Below, piece after piece: positions 14,856-23,660 of a stretch of 49,588 nucleotides of DNA. The stretch spans positions 1 to 49,588 of the forward strand of contig NZ_JADEWI010000049.1 in NCBI RefSeq assembly GCF_015207705.1. The letters run 5' to 3'. Source of the stretch: Nostoc sp. LEGE 06077 (lineage in GTDB: Bacteria; Cyanobacteriota; Cyanobacteriia; Cyanobacteriales; Nostocaceae). The translations under genes were made by a program, and so were the position numbers. Positions within the stretch are counted from its first letter, which is position 1, and each line of letters opens with the position of its first letter. The notes under the pieces were generated by a model, which worked only from the letters and a program-made list of their open reading frames with translations, made no database searches and had not been told where the DNA came from.

Positions 14856-16226
14856 ATGACCCAAGCTCCTACCATTTTTTCACTTCAGGCACCCAAGGAC
14901 ATTTCGCTGAATGAAATCGAAGCGGAACTGAATCAAATTTGGCAAAGTTACGGCATCACTGGTGAAGATGGTGGCTTACCTGCTGCTACTCGTGCCACAA
15001 CTTTTACCTTAGTGGTTTACGAACCAGAAGAAACCCAATATCTATTGGCATCTCTAGGATTTTATAACGGCCCCATTGATGGGATTTTAGGGCCACAGAC
15101 AGACATCGCACTACGGCAAGCCCAACAAAAATATGAACTACTAGAAACTGGTACGGCTACACCAGAAACTTTGGTAAAATTGCGGGAAGAATACACCAAA
15201 CGCCAAGGTAATGGAGTTGTTGCGGAAAATGGCAATGGTTCCTATAACGTCAGTGTCACCAGCCCCAGAATTGCTGATGAAATTGCTTTACGTAACCCTT
15301 GCCGCATCATTGCCCTATGTCCCATCGCCGGCGAAGATGAAGGTGTAAAAGCACAAGTTTCTGCTTACTGCCCGATCCAAAAACAATCTTCCAGCACCCT
15401 TGTTTGTTGTGAATACATCACCCTTTCTGGTACAGCCTCAGCTTTAGAAAGAATTGGGGGGATGATTCCGGCATTATTAATTGGTGGTCTGCCGAAGTTT
15501 CTCTGGTGGAAAGCTACTCCCGACCCCAACAACCCATTATTCAAGAGACTGGCAGCCGTTTGCAATAACGTCATAGTTGATTCTTGCAACTTTAACGAAC
15601 CAGAAAGCGATTTACTCAGCTTATATGAGTTAGTCGAAACTAACGTACCTGTGGCTGACTTGAATTGGCGGCGTTTAGCAGCATGGCAAGAATTAACTGC
15701 GGAAGCTTATGACCCCCCGCATCGTCGCACAGCCTTAAAAGACATTGACCGCGTAACAATTGATTATGAAAAAGGCAACCCTGCCCAAGCACTATTATTT
15801 TTAGGTTGGTTGGCTAGTCGCTTAGAATGGATGCCGATTTCCTATCAAAAGGAAAGCAATGATTACGATATCACGCGGATTCGTTTTGTGGCTCAAGACC
15901 AAAAACAAATAGAAGCCGAGTTAGCTGGAGTTCCGGTTGCTGATGCAGGTGATATCTCCGGTGACTTGATTGCTTTACGTCTGAGTTCCACTAATACCAA
16001 AGCCGACTGTAGCACAGTAATTTGCTCGGAAACTGGCGGTTGTATGCGGATGGAAACCCACGGCGGCGCTCAATCTGCTGGTTTGTTCCAACAAGTGAGT
16101 TCACTGTCAGAACAAAAGGCGGAAGCACTGCTGAGTCAGCAAGTACAACGCTGGGGACGTGAGACTCTATTTGAAGATAGCTTAGGAGTTATTGCCCAAA
16201 CTGTTAAACCTTTAGTGAAAGGTTAG
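14856..16226 (+). CDS. opcA: glucose-6-phosphate dehydrogenase assembly protein / allosteric activator
   Basis: OpcA binds and activates Zwf in cyanobacteria and is thioredoxin-responsive; it is needed for full G6PDH activity. ATG 14856 gives 456 residues starting MTQAPTIFSLQAPKDIS. A GTG at 14820 is in frame but opens with an unlikely peptide encoded by repeat sequence. Near residues 60-100 there is a peptidoglycan-binding-like fold (LLASLGFYNGPIDGILGPQTDIALRQ), seen in several cyanobacterial OpcA proteins. The main domain includes NPCRIIALCPIAGEDEG and the conserved LPKFLWWKATPDP near residue 235. It is the last gene of the cluster and is followed by a strong terminator. Confidence 0.95.
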   Translation: MTQAPTIFSLQAPKDISLNEIEAELNQIWQSYGITGEDGGLPAATRATTFTLVVYEPEETQYLLASLGFYNGPIDGILGPQTDIALRQAQQKYELLETGTATPETLVKLREEYTKRQGNGVVAENGNGSYNVSVTSPRIADEIALRNPCRIIALCPIAGEDEGVKAQVSAYCPIQKQSSSTLVCCEYITLSGTASALERIGGMIPALLIGGLPKFLWWKATPDPNNPLFKRLAAVCNNVIVDSCNFNEPESDLLSLYELVETNVPVADLNWRRLAAWQELTAEAYDPPHRRTALKDIDRVTIDYEKGNPAQALLFLGWLASRLEWMPISYQKESNDYDITRIRFVAQDQKQIEAELAGVPVADAGDISGDLIALRLSSTNTKADCSTVICSETGGCMRMETHGGAQSAGLFQQVSSLSEQKAEALLSQQVQRWGRETLFEDSLGVIAQTVKPLVKG

Positions 16227-16248
16227 ATTAATCTCAGCTAATTTTTCC

Positions 16249-16285
16249 AAAAAGCCTCCCAATTTTTACAATGGGGGGCTTTTTT
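16249..16285 (+). terminator. intrinsic terminator after opcA
   Basis: AAAAAGCCTCCC pairs with GGGGGGCTTTTTT around an AT-rich 12-base loop. The hairpin with its T run begins 22 bases after the opcA stop codon and ends the fbp-tal-zwf-opcA unit. Confidence 0.9.
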
Positions 16286-16367
16286 AAACGCAAAGATACG
16301 TGGAGGTTGGCGCAAAGTTGTGCGAAGGTTTTATTAAGATAATTCGTACTTTTACTTCAATATTTAG

Positions 16368-16463
16368 TTACGTCAAATAAAGCAGGAGTGCTTTTTGTTG
16401 TCTAACAGTATCTTCATAGTAATTAACTATTTCGTTGTAGTAATCTACCATCCAATCAAGCAT
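16368..16463 (-). pseudogene. possible remnant reading frame downstream of hicA
   Basis: A reverse-strand frame ends at 16368 and reads MLDWMVDYYNEIVNYYEDTV from ATG 16463. The open frame runs about 50 codons further upstream without a plausible start and overlaps the hicA end. It looks like coding sequence by composition. It may be the tail of a gene damaged when hicAB arrived, or a short antisense protein. Confidence 0.25.
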
Positions 16464-16516
16464 TTCTTCTTCTGAAACATCAATCCAGGGTACAGCATTA
16501 TAGACTTTACATGATA

Positions 16517-16750
16517 CTATAATTTTCCTAGCAACTTAAAGAAAGTCTCCTTGTCAATGCCTATATCCTGAATCATACCCATTAGAGTTCCTTGTTTTAT
16601 GTCTTTTCCAGCATGGATAGGAATTACAACCCTATGTCCTTGACTATTTTTGTAAATAGCATGACTATCCTTTTGACGGTCGAAATAAAAGCCTAATTGT
16701 TCGGCAACCTTAATGAAATCCTTCGCTTTGACACTAGGAAAATTACTCAT
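16517..16750 (-). CDS. hicA: HicA-type mRNA interferase toxin
   Basis: The 77-residue protein has the HicA/YcfA double-stranded-RNA-binding-like fold. It starts with PSVKAKDFIKVAEQLGFYFDRQKDSHAIYKN, where the His of DSHAIYK is the expected catalytic residue. It then shows HRVVIPIHAGKDIKQGTLMGMIQDIGI, also typical. HicA cleaves mRNA when its antitoxin is lost. It overlaps the hicB-like gene upstream by 4 bases (ATGA type), so the two are translationally coupled with the antitoxin first. Confidence 0.88.
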   Translation of the reverse strand: MSNFPSVKAKDFIKVAEQLGFYFDRQKDSHAIYKNSQGHRVVIPIHAGKDIKQGTLMGMIQDIGIDKETFFKLLGKL

Positions 16751-16986
16751 ACTAGTATACTCAAAGGCTTAACAATTAAATCTTCTTTGGGAATAGGTTG
16801 ATTATCAGCTTTTAAACTTTCAATATATAATTCCATAGCTTCTGTAATATTCTCAATCGTTTCTTCAAAAGAATCTCCTTGAGAATGACAGCCTTTTAAG
16901 GTAGGACAAAATGCGTGATAACCTCCATCTGATTCTTTTTCTAAAAGAACGATATAATTGTAAATCTGTTTGCTGTGATTCTGCAT
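16747..16986 (-). CDS. hicB: HicB-type antitoxin
   Basis: The 79-residue protein has the partial RNase H fold of HicB antitoxins: YIVLLEKESDGGYHAFCPTLKGCHSQGDSFEETIENITEAM, the hallmark of the family. No DNA-binding HTH or ribbon-helix-helix domain is added at the C-terminus (KPLSILV), so it is the short form, and autoregulation may rely on another protein. The reading frame overlaps hicA by 4 bases. It sits divergent to cbiA with a 127-bp intergenic region holding both promoters. Confidence 0.87.
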   Translation of the reverse strand: MQNHSKQIYNYIVLLEKESDGGYHAFCPTLKGCHSQGDSFEETIENITEAMELYIESLKADNQPIPKEDLIVKPLSILV

Positions 16987-17113
16987 TATGTTTTTAATTC
17001 ATGAGTGATTTAGCTACTTTTAGCTTATGCTGAATTTTATAATAAACGCTTTTAAATATTGATAAAAACAGTACGATCGCAAGTTAAACTAGATTATAAA
17101 GTATTTTTTTTCA

Positions 17114-18520
17114 ATGGCTTTAGTAATTGCTGGCGAACGCAGCGGGGTGGGTAAAACAACAGTCACACTCGCCCTTTTAGCATCTTTATGTCGTCGTGGT
17201 GGTCAGGTGCAATCTTTTAAGGTCGGCCCGGATTATATTGACCCCATGTTTCATCAGTACGTGACTGGTCTTGCTTGTCGCAACTTAGACCCAGTTCTGA
17301 CTAGTGAAGCCTACGTTCAGCAATGTTTTGCTAAACATCACCAAGCAAGTGAATATGCTTTGGTGGAAGGAGTGATGGGGTTGTTTGATGGGGTGATGGG
17401 GAGTACAGAAGAAGCTAGTCTACACCCATTCACTTTTGCTAGTACGGCTCATGTTGCGCGGTTACTAGATTTACCTGTAGTGTTGGTAATTGATTGCAGT
17501 CGGTTATCGGGTTCTGTGGCGGCGATCGCTCACGGTTATTGTTCCTTTGACCCTAAAATTAAAATAGCTGGCTTAGTTCTAAATCGCGTTGGGAGCGATC
17601 GCCATCTCTCTTTACTCAAAGATGCTTTACAATCTCTACAATTACCCATTCTTGGTGTATTGCGTCGTCAAGATAATATTACAATTCCTGACCGCCATCT
17701 CGGTTTAGTCCCCACCGCCGAACTCAGCGAACTGGATGCTGTGGTAGAACGTCTAGCTGATTTAGGTGATAATTGCTTCGACTGGCAAAGTTTATTACCT
17801 TTATTAAAAACTCCTAACTCAGCACTCAGCACTCAGCACTCAGTACGGGCTGAACGCCCCGCTACCGCTAACAGCACTCAGCACTCAGCACTTAATAAAG
17901 TTAGGATTGCGGTTGCAAGCGATCGCGCTTTTAATTTTTATTATCAAGATAATCTCGATATACTCCAACAATTAGGTGCAGAGTTAGTTTTTTGGAGTCC
18001 TTTAGCCGATTCAGAATTACCCCAAAATATCCAGGGAATGTATTTCGGCGGTGGTTTCCCGGAAGTTTTTGCTGAACAATTAGCAGCAACTACCAATGTT
18101 CTTCAGGCAGTCAAAACAGCTATTATTCAAGGTATGCCCACAATTGCCGAGTGTGGTGGATTAATGTATTTATGCGAAGAAATCATTGATTTTGAGGGTA
18201 AAAGTTACCCAATGGTAGGCGTAATTCCTACATCTGCTTGTATGGATAAACGTTTAACTTTGGGTTATCGTCGAGCCGTAGCTTTACAAGATAGTTTGTT
18301 AGTAAATGCTGGAACAAATATTTACGGACATGAATTTCATCGCTCAAGCTTAAGAGTTAATTCCCCTCAACCATTGTTTCAAGCTTATCGCTATGATTGT
18401 GATGAAAATATGGGGTTTGAAGGCTGGAATTTACCTGTCAATCTTCACGCTTCATATATACATTTACATTGGGGCGCTAGTTTAGAGATTCCCCAAAGAT
18501 TTATTCAGCAATGTCGATAA
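17114..18520 (+). CDS. cbiA: cobyrinic acid a,c-diamide synthase
   Basis: CbiA (CobB) amidates the a and c side chains of cobyrinate with glutamine and ATP in cobalamin synthesis. The 468-residue protein begins with the dethiobiotin synthetase-like ATPase domain (ALVIAGERSGVGKTTVTLALL, P-loop at residues 10-16; FKVGPDYIDPMFH). It ends with the class I glutamine amidotransferase-like domain (FGGGFPEVFAEQLA; AECGGLMYLCEEI with the nucleophile Cys; EFHRSSL). Between the domains, residues about 235-260 are encoded by an in-frame repeat array that is absent from family logic: NSALSTQHSVRAERPATANS. The remaining length is normal, so the enzyme is probably active with an extended linker. The product would support the B12-dependent NrdJ. 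Confidence 0.92.
   Translation: MALVIAGERSGVGKTTVTLALLASLCRRGGQVQSFKVGPDYIDPMFHQYVTGLACRNLDPVLTSEAYVQQCFAKHHQASEYALVEGVMGLFDGVMGSTEEASLHPFTFASTAHVARLLDLPVVLVIDCSRLSGSVAAIAHGYCSFDPKIKIAGLVLNRVGSDRHLSLLKDALQSLQLPILGVLRRQDNITIPDRHLGLVPTAELSELDAVVERLADLGDNCFDWQSLLPLLKTPNSALSTQHSVRAERPATANSTQHSALNKVRIAVASDRAFNFYYQDNLDILQQLGAELVFWSPLADSELPQNIQGMYFGGGFPEVFAEQLAATTNVLQAVKTAIIQGMPTIAECGGLMYLCEEIIDFEGKSYPMVGVIPTSACMDKRLTLGYRRAVALQDSLLVNAGTNIYGHEFHRSSLRVNSPQPLFQAYRYDCDENMGFEGWNLPVNLHASYIHLHWGASLEIPQRFIQQCR
17817..17893. repeat. heptamer/interspersed repeat array inside the cbiA coding sequence
   Basis: Tandem CTCAGCA heptamers flank a copy of the interspersed element also found at 11687-11725. The array begins and ends in the same frame as cbiA, adding roughly 26 codons without a stop. 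Confidence 0.9.
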
Positions 18521-18612
18521 ATCCCCAGAATTACACATACCTGACAGAATGGGCTGAACAGTTAAATTTAGTTGATGTTTTTAGTCTGGCACTGAATGAA
18601 GCTGGTTTATAA
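18511..18612 (+). CDS. possible 33-residue peptide or gene remnant after cbiA
   Basis: ATG 18511 overlaps the last codons of cbiA and opens 33 codons (MSINPQNYTYLTEWAEQLNL, then VDVFSLALNEAGL). The peptide is protein-like in composition and looks like the start of a truncated or degraded gene rather than noise, but no homolog is recognised. Confidence 0.25.
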   Translation: MSINPQNYTYLTEWAEQLNLVDVFSLALNEAGL

Positions 18613-18691
18613 ACGCCCACGCGGGTGAGTAGTTCTGAGATGAGTATGGACATCTACCCAGCATCATTTGGAGAAATGATTAATATGACTG

Positions 18692-19126
18692 TTATGAATG
18701 AGTTACTTCAATACTCTCATTCAATCTGCGGATGAGCCGGGATAACTCACGAATGATATTGACTGCAATTTCGGGAGTTTCTTCAATCGCGTCATAAAGT
18801 TGTTCTTGTGTGAGTTCTAGACATTCACAAGGTTCGATGGTGGTGGCGGTAGCAGAACGGGGCTGTGTATCAAATACTGCCATTTCGCCAAAGTATTTTC
18901 CCTGTTCTACTTCTGCCAAAAATTTATTGCCAATGTGGACTTTAACTCTACCTGATACCACAATGTAAAGCGATCGCCCTTCTTCTCCCTGTCGAAAAAT
19001 CGTATAATTTGCTGGAAATGACAACTCGTGCATCACTGAAGTCAGGCGCACTATAAAATCATCCCGCAATTCCTTAAAAATCGGGACTCGTCGCACAAAT
19101 AACAATCGGTCAACACTACTGAGCAT
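18692..19126 (-). CDS. cyclic nucleotide-binding domain protein (Crp-type sensor without DNA-binding domain)
   Basis: The 144-residue protein is a single cNMP-binding beta-roll: PIFKELRDDFIVRLTSVMHELSFPANYTIFRQGEEGRSLYIVVSGRVKV, then QGKYFGEMAVFDTQPRSATATTIEPCECLEL. The phosphate-binding cassette (FGEMAVFDTQPRSATA, near residues 80-95) has Glu and Arg in the usual places, so cyclic nucleotide binding is plausible. After the last helix there is only a short tail (RELSRLIRRLNESIEVTHS), with no Crp helix-turn-helix. It would act as a signalling adaptor or partner rather than a transcription factor. It stands alone. Confidence 0.85.
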   Translation of the reverse strand: MLSSVDRLLFVRRVPIFKELRDDFIVRLTSVMHELSFPANYTIFRQGEEGRSLYIVVSGRVKVHIGNKFLAEVEQGKYFGEMAVFDTQPRSATATTIEPCECLELTQEQLYDAIEETPEIAVNIIRELSRLIRRLNESIEVTHS

Positions 19127-19218
19127 AATTAAGAGTTAAGACACACCCATGAAAGATATCGGGCAATTTTAGTATTTTTGAATATGCGATCGCCATATTA
19201 ACCGATAAAAATCACAAC

Positions 19219-19422
19219 TCAGTACAGAGTCTCATTAATTTGATGATCATATTTTTCTACCCAGTTCTCCAAAACCACAACTACATCCATTAAACAATGA
19301 GGCTGGTAGCTGCTGTAGCTAAATCTATCACGACCAGAGGACGAATTGGGTGTTCTGAAGTAGATTCCGTTAACATTGATACCACCAAGCTTAGTCCGAA
19401 TTTTGACTGCTAGGCACAACAT
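19219..19422 (-). CDS. possible small protein, function unknown
   Basis: The 67-residue frame reads with normal protein composition: VKIRTKLGGINVNGIYFR, then SYQPHCLMDVVVVLENWVEKYD, a likely amphipathic strand-helix pair. There is no recognised family, no clear ribosome site and no partner gene. It could be a genuine small gene or the leftover of a larger one. Confidence 0.35.
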   Translation of the reverse strand: MLCLAVKIRTKLGGINVNGIYFRTPNSSSGRDRFSYSSYQPHCLMDVVVVLENWVEKYDHQINETLY

Positions 19423-19832
19423 TTTTTATTACGTATTTATACTTATATGTAACAATAATTACTAGCTTAAAATATAGACTTAATGCGGAGAAACTGCGAT
19501 CGCTTATGTTCACTGGTGTTATTTTGCTATTCAGTCTAGAGAATAACAGTGGTGAAGCAGCGTCATAGCATATTAATAATTGCGAGACAACTTGACATAT
19601 ATTTTCTGCAATCTAGAACCAAGTTTAAGCCGACATAATCCTTAATAAACAATTCATAGCTTCGTCATAGTTTTGCAATAGATCTGTCAATAGGATATGT
19701 GATGCTATAGCTCTGGATGGATGTATTAAGTTCATTCCAGTTGACGCAGAAGAGTTAAATGATGCACATACTTTCATTTAACTCTTCAAATCACAGTTGC
19801 AAGATGACTCATATTTAAGAAGGAACAACAAA
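19423..19832. other. 410-bp gap upstream of the peptidoglycan-binding protein gene
   Basis: It is AT-rich with one HIP1 site (around 19497). Close to the next gene it contains a perfect 14-bp inverted repeat (19749-19762 with 19774-19787). I see no tRNA or protein gene. Promoters for the flanking genes must lie here. Confidence 0.45.
19749..19787. promoter_or_regulatory. perfect 14-bp inverted repeat upstream of the PG-binding gene
   Basis: GAAGAGTTAAATGA and TCATTTAACTCTTC are perfect inverses around an 11-base loop, 46 bases before the start codon at 19833. It may be an RNA hairpin in the leader, an operator, or a terminator for a transcript from upstream. Confidence 0.45.
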
Positions 19833-20237
19833 ATGAATTGGAAAGTAATTGCTTTAATCCCGGCTCTCGCTTTAGCTACTACTTTACCTGCATATTCTTT
19901 AACTAAAAAAGCCCCGAATCCAACTACTAATACCCACATAACACCGCAAAAGACCCAACCAATTACTACGGCGAAAAAGACTCCTGTTGTCCAAAAGCCC
20001 AATGTTAAACGCAACTCGACTAATGTCGCCAGCCGCAGTACTGTATTAACAGTTGGGAGTAAGGGAGAGTCAGTCAAAACTGCTCAGAATCTGTTGAAGC
20101 AGCAAGGATTCTATACCGCCAGTGTTAATGGTGTCTTTGATAAGAATACACGCGCAGCAGTTATCAAATTTCAAAAGTCTAAAAAATTAAGAGCAGATGG
20201 CATAATTGGCAATAGAACTTTAGCTGCTCTTAAATAA
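19833..20237 (+). CDS. secreted peptidoglycan-binding domain protein
   Basis: ATG 19833 follows AGAAGGAA at good spacing, so it is preferred over an in-frame start at 19797. The 134-residue product has a Sec signal peptide (MNWKVIALIPALALATTLPAYS), a Pro/Thr/Lys-rich linker of about 40 residues, and a C-terminal PG_binding_1 domain. That domain reads VGSKGESVKTAQNLLKQQGFYTASVNGVFDKNTRAAVIKFQKSKKL, then DGIIGNRTLAAL. It should bind cell-wall peptides in the periplasm, with no enzymatic domain attached. It stands alone. Confidence 0.85.
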   Translation: MNWKVIALIPALALATTLPAYSLTKKAPNPTTNTHITPQKTQPITTAKKTPVVQKPNVKRNSTNVASRSTVLTVGSKGESVKTAQNLLKQQGFYTASVNGVFDKNTRAAVIKFQKSKKLRADGIIGNRTLAALK

Positions 20238-20356
20238 TTAGCTAAATATAATTCATAATTCAGTAATTAAAATCCACTATTTATTGTGCATAAATAGTGG
20301 ATAAAAGCATATTGAAATACTGCAATAATTTCAATTGAACTGCCTAAAATTAACTA

Positions 20357-20402
20357 GGCGAACGGCCGTACCCTACGGGAACGCTAAGAGCGAACGCCCC
20401 TA
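20357..20402. repeat. Nostoc-type GC-rich interspersed repeat
   Basis: AGGCGAACGGCCGTACCCTA, then CGGGAACGCTAAGAGCGAACGCCCCTAC, is a short repeat of the type scattered in Nostocales intergenic DNA. It lies between two convergent genes. Confidence 0.6.
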
Positions 20403-20451
20403 CTTTTATATGTATCAAGATTTGAGTGAATTGAGATGAATTCTAAATTAT

Positions 20452-22734
20452 TCAACTTTGGAGACGAGCAATTACACAGTGCAGCACTTTAATTTCATTA
20501 ATAATGCGCTCTAGTTCTATAGATAGAGTAGTCTGTTCTCGCACAGCTTTTAATGTGGGAGTTAAAGTGTGGGTATTTGTGGCAATTTCTGATAAACGAG
20601 CAGTATGTAACTGTTCAATTTGGTTGTGTATGACTTCAAGATAATTATCCAGTACTGGTAATGGTTGGGGTAGCTGTCCCTGTTTCACCGCATCTGCTAA
20701 GTTTTCCAAAACTTGCACAATGATATCTGTAAGTCGCTGGAGTTCAATAAATTGATACTCGCCGCTAAATTCTCGGAGATGTTCTGCTAATGTTGTTACC
20801 GAACTGAAAAAGCCACGAATGTAGAGCATTAACGTCATTACAGGTTCGATTTCTCCTTGAACATGACGAGGTTCGCTAAATAATCTTTGAGCCGCAGCGG
20901 TAGCGTTGGCGTTCTCTAGGGCTGCTTGATGGCGTAGGCTATTGATAGCAGCAAATACATTTTGTTCTGGATGTAGATAATTAGCGATAACTTGTTGAAA
21001 GTAGGCAAGATTGGCGCGGATTGTTTTTTCTAATTGTGCTGGAAGTTGCTGTCGTTCCCAACTGGGGAACAATACATAACTACCAAGCAAGGCTAAAACA
21101 CCCCCAAATAGGCTATCGATAATCCGTAATACTCCTACCTGCCAACCACCTGCACTAATTAAGTTGAGAAGTAAGATAATGGCAGGGGTGAGCAATAGGG
21201 TAAAGATGCTGTAGCTTAAAGGCCGCACCGACATAGCAATAAACACTAACAGCAGTAAACACAAGGCGATCGCACTTTGATTTTGAACTAATAAAATCAG
21301 CACAATCCCCATCATCCCGCCCAAAATACTACCGATGACTCTTTGCACTGTCGTCTCAGATGTGCCGCCAAAGTTGGGTTTGAGGGCAACCAAGGCTGTT
21401 AAAGTTATCCAATAACCTCTGGGTAGTTGCAATACTGAAGCCAGAAACTCGGCGAATGTTGTAATTATTGCTAAACGTAAGGCATGGCGAAAGATGATGG
21501 AATCAAACGTGAAGTTATTTCGCAATGTATCAATAATTGCCAAAGGCGTTGATGGAGACGGAAGGGAAATGTCTTCCTGAGTAATGGGACGCTGTTTTCC
21601 TTGACTTAAATCTGTGATAATCTCTGCATCAGTATGAATTTGCTGTGCCAAATTCATCAAGCTTGTAGTAATCTTCCGCAAATGAATTAAATCGCCATAG
21701 TCATCTGTGTGGGGGTTAGCTGTAGGATGGAGGAGATGAGAACGCAGAACTTGCCATTGGTGTTGTAATGCTTCAACGGTGCGGTCTAAATCTCCAAGAT
21801 GAACTGAGTTTTTGCCTTGAACAATGGCTTTTGACAACATTTGTAAGGAAATTGCCAATTGTTCGATAACTTGGTGAATTTCGGTTTGTAACTGAGAAAA
21901 TAATTCATGTTCAGAGGCGATCGCTAATAATTCACTTAAAGCCACAACAGAATTGACAATTTGATTGACATCTTCAATCAACACCAATAAGTTATTTCCC
22001 TGCTGGTTCGCGCCTTTCTGCACAGTCCACTTAGCAGTCCAAAGACTCCGCGCCGATGTTAAGTTTTGAATGACAGTATCTTGCGCTTGTAAAAATTGTT
22101 CTGCCCACTGCTGGCGATCGTGGTAACTTAATGTTCTTTCCCTGGCTAAGTCAACGAATTTACTCAAGGAGAGATAACAATTAGCAACAGTTTCCATTAC
22201 TAAGTCATGGGGACTTACCGCCCAAACTCCTAATGACAGCAAAATTGTCCATGTTCCCCCAGCTAGACATAGCCCACAGTGTTGAATCAGCGTTGCGAAA
22301 TTGGTAAATGTAGCAAATCGAGCCAATGCAATCACAAACATAATGGAAGTGACCAAGCTGATAGATGAGGCTACATTGCCATACAGACCAGCTAAACCTG
22401 CGATAAATATCACCACAAACGTCGCCGGGATAGCTAACCAGGGATGACCACTGACCAAACTAGCAATTAAAAATACCGTTGTTACAGCAATGGTAGTTGC
22501 AATCATCGCCCTTAATTGCTGGCGATAAGTACCGTCAACATTTACCATCCCCACGAACCAAGCAGCCATAGTAGCGATCGCACTTGCAGCTGCATTCCCA
22601 CTCATGAAGCCAAAGCCAATGGGGACACCCAGAATTAAAAGACTCCGAAATCCTAAGAAAATAGCGGGTTTCCCTGGCTTAAGTTGAAACTGCTGCAACA
22701 ACCAACTAAAAGAACGTTTATTTTTGGATGGCAT
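20452..22734 (-). CDS. FUSC/YccS-type integral membrane protein, putative aromatic-acid or drug exporter
   Basis: The 760-residue protein has two similar membrane blocks. Residues about 25-175 contain several helices (SLLILGVPIGFGFMSGNAAASA, ATIAVTTVFLIASLVSG, FVVIFIAGLAGLYG). Residues about 425-560 contain LRLAIITTFAEFLASVLQLPRGYWITLTALVALKPNFGGT and further helices. The YWITLTALVALKPNFGGT signature is the hallmark of the FUSC superfamily (fusaric acid resistance, AaeB, YccS). A long soluble helical region separates the blocks (180-420) and another forms the C-terminus (565-760). The likely role is efflux of organic acids or similar compounds; the substrate is unknown. No periplasmic adaptor gene is adjacent. 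The start codon at 22734 gives the full family length. Confidence 0.85.
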   Translation of the reverse strand: MPSKNKRSFSWLLQQFQLKPGKPAIFLGFRSLLILGVPIGFGFMSGNAAASAIATMAAWFVGMVNVDGTYRQQLRAMIATTIAVTTVFLIASLVSGHPWLAIPATFVVIFIAGLAGLYGNVASSISLVTSIMFVIALARFATFTNFATLIQHCGLCLAGGTWTILLSLGVWAVSPHDLVMETVANCYLSLSKFVDLARERTLSYHDRQQWAEQFLQAQDTVIQNLTSARSLWTAKWTVQKGANQQGNNLLVLIEDVNQIVNSVVALSELLAIASEHELFSQLQTEIHQVIEQLAISLQMLSKAIVQGKNSVHLGDLDRTVEALQHQWQVLRSHLLHPTANPHTDDYGDLIHLRKITTSLMNLAQQIHTDAEIITDLSQGKQRPITQEDISLPSPSTPLAIIDTLRNNFTFDSIIFRHALRLAIITTFAEFLASVLQLPRGYWITLTALVALKPNFGGTSETTVQRVIGSILGGMMGIVLILLVQNQSAIALCLLLLVFIAMSVRPLSYSIFTLLLTPAIILLLNLISAGGWQVGVLRIIDSLFGGVLALLGSYVLFPSWERQQLPAQLEKTIRANLAYFQQVIANYLHPEQNVFAAINSLRHQAALENANATAAAQRLFSEPRHVQGEIEPVMTLMLYIRGFFSSVTTLAEHLREFSGEYQFIELQRLTDIIVQVLENLADAVKQGQLPQPLPVLDNYLEVIHNQIEQLHTARLSEIATNTHTLTPTLKAVREQTTLSIELERIINEIKVLHCVIARLQS

Positions 22735-22904
22735 TATGATGCTGGCGACGAGAAAAATCCAGTTTGATTACTGATTTATTGTGCAGAAATCAGCGCCTCT
22801 AGGGAATATGTCTCAGGGATTAAAACTGCGATCGCCAAAAAATAGTAGTGTGAATACAAGATGAGAGCGATCGCATATAGCAATTTCCAAGCACATGAAA
22901 TACA

Positions 22905-22949
22905 CCCCTCCCCAACCCTCCCCTTGCCAAGGGGAGGGTTGGGGAGGGG
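22905..22949. repeat. perfect palindromic C-rich/G-rich repeat
   Basis: CCCCTCCCCAACCCTCCCCT is followed by its inverse, with the centre at TTGCCAA. It is the common Nostoc hairpin element and could act as a bidirectional terminator between the two minus-strand genes. Similar C-rich elements occur in the nrdJ intron and at 24918-25002. Confidence 0.85.
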
Positions 22950-22992
22950 TAATTTTGTACCTCACCAGAGTCGGAAAGGCTATAACTGCTTA

Positions 22993-23553
22993 TTAATCAC
23001 CCACATCTAAGTTCAGGTAAAAGCTTTTATCAACAACTCTATAACTGCCGTCCGTTTTAATCATAGGAATTATCACTGTGTGTTGCCCTGCGGCAATTGT
23101 CCATGATTGTGGAAAATTGCTGATATTATGACAGCCTACATTAATCGGAAAATTGCTAGGAGTTGACAGCATATTTTGGTAATTCTCAATGCCATTGTTA
23201 AATAAATATGCCTTTGCTTCTAACTTATTGAGTCTAGCTTCAGAGGGGATGCAAAAAGTTAAATTTAACAGTTTCAATTTATCCTCTGTTTTTAGCGGCA
23301 GACGTTCACCATATCTAACTTGTTGCGGTTCATTGCTGTTAATCTGCACAGTCAAGTTAGCAATACATACTTTATGAGCAATAGTTGAATGGCATTGTGC
23401 AGTAGGAGAAGTTGATAGATTAGTAGAAGTGGGATTAGGCGAAATATTTTCTTGTGGACTATTTTTATTGATTAAAGCTACTCCTAAAGCTGCACAACCA
23501 CTAATAAGGGCAACCAGAATAGTATCATTAATGCTTGGTTGAGAAAGTTTCAT
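22993..23553 (-). CDS. membrane-anchored extracytoplasmic protein of unknown function
   Basis: The 186-residue protein has one N-terminal hydrophobic segment (TILVALISGCAALGVALI, residues about 11-28), then a Ser/Thr/Pro/Asn-rich linker to residue 52, then a domain of about 130 residues. That domain contains four Cys (CHSTIAHKVCIANLTVQI; LTFCIPSEARL; INVGCHNIS), suggesting two disulfides in the periplasm, and beta-strand-like alternation. It is unknown to me. It is divergent from the HTH-ATPase gene; their start codons are 282 bases apart, with phased GTAGGT motifs in between. Confidence 0.6.
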   Translation of the reverse strand: MKLSQPSINDTILVALISGCAALGVALINKNSPQENISPNPTSTNLSTSPTAQCHSTIAHKVCIANLTVQINSNEPQQVRYGERLPLKTEDKLKLLNLTFCIPSEARLNKLEAKAYLFNNGIENYQNMLSTPSNFPINVGCHNISNFPQSWTIAAGQHTVIIPMIKTDGSYRVVDKSFYLNLDVGD

Positions 23554-23660
23554 ATTTGGATAACTCCCGGAATTTTTCTTTCTTATGTATTACCTTATCT
23601 GGGTAGTTATCATTTAGCAGTATGTGAGCGTAGGAATAATTACTAATGCTATTTTTTAAA

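Noticed and set aside
17817-17893. Sequence error or disruption of cbiA
   Set aside because: The insertion keeps the frame, both flanking domains are complete, and the same repeat family occurs elsewhere in the window.
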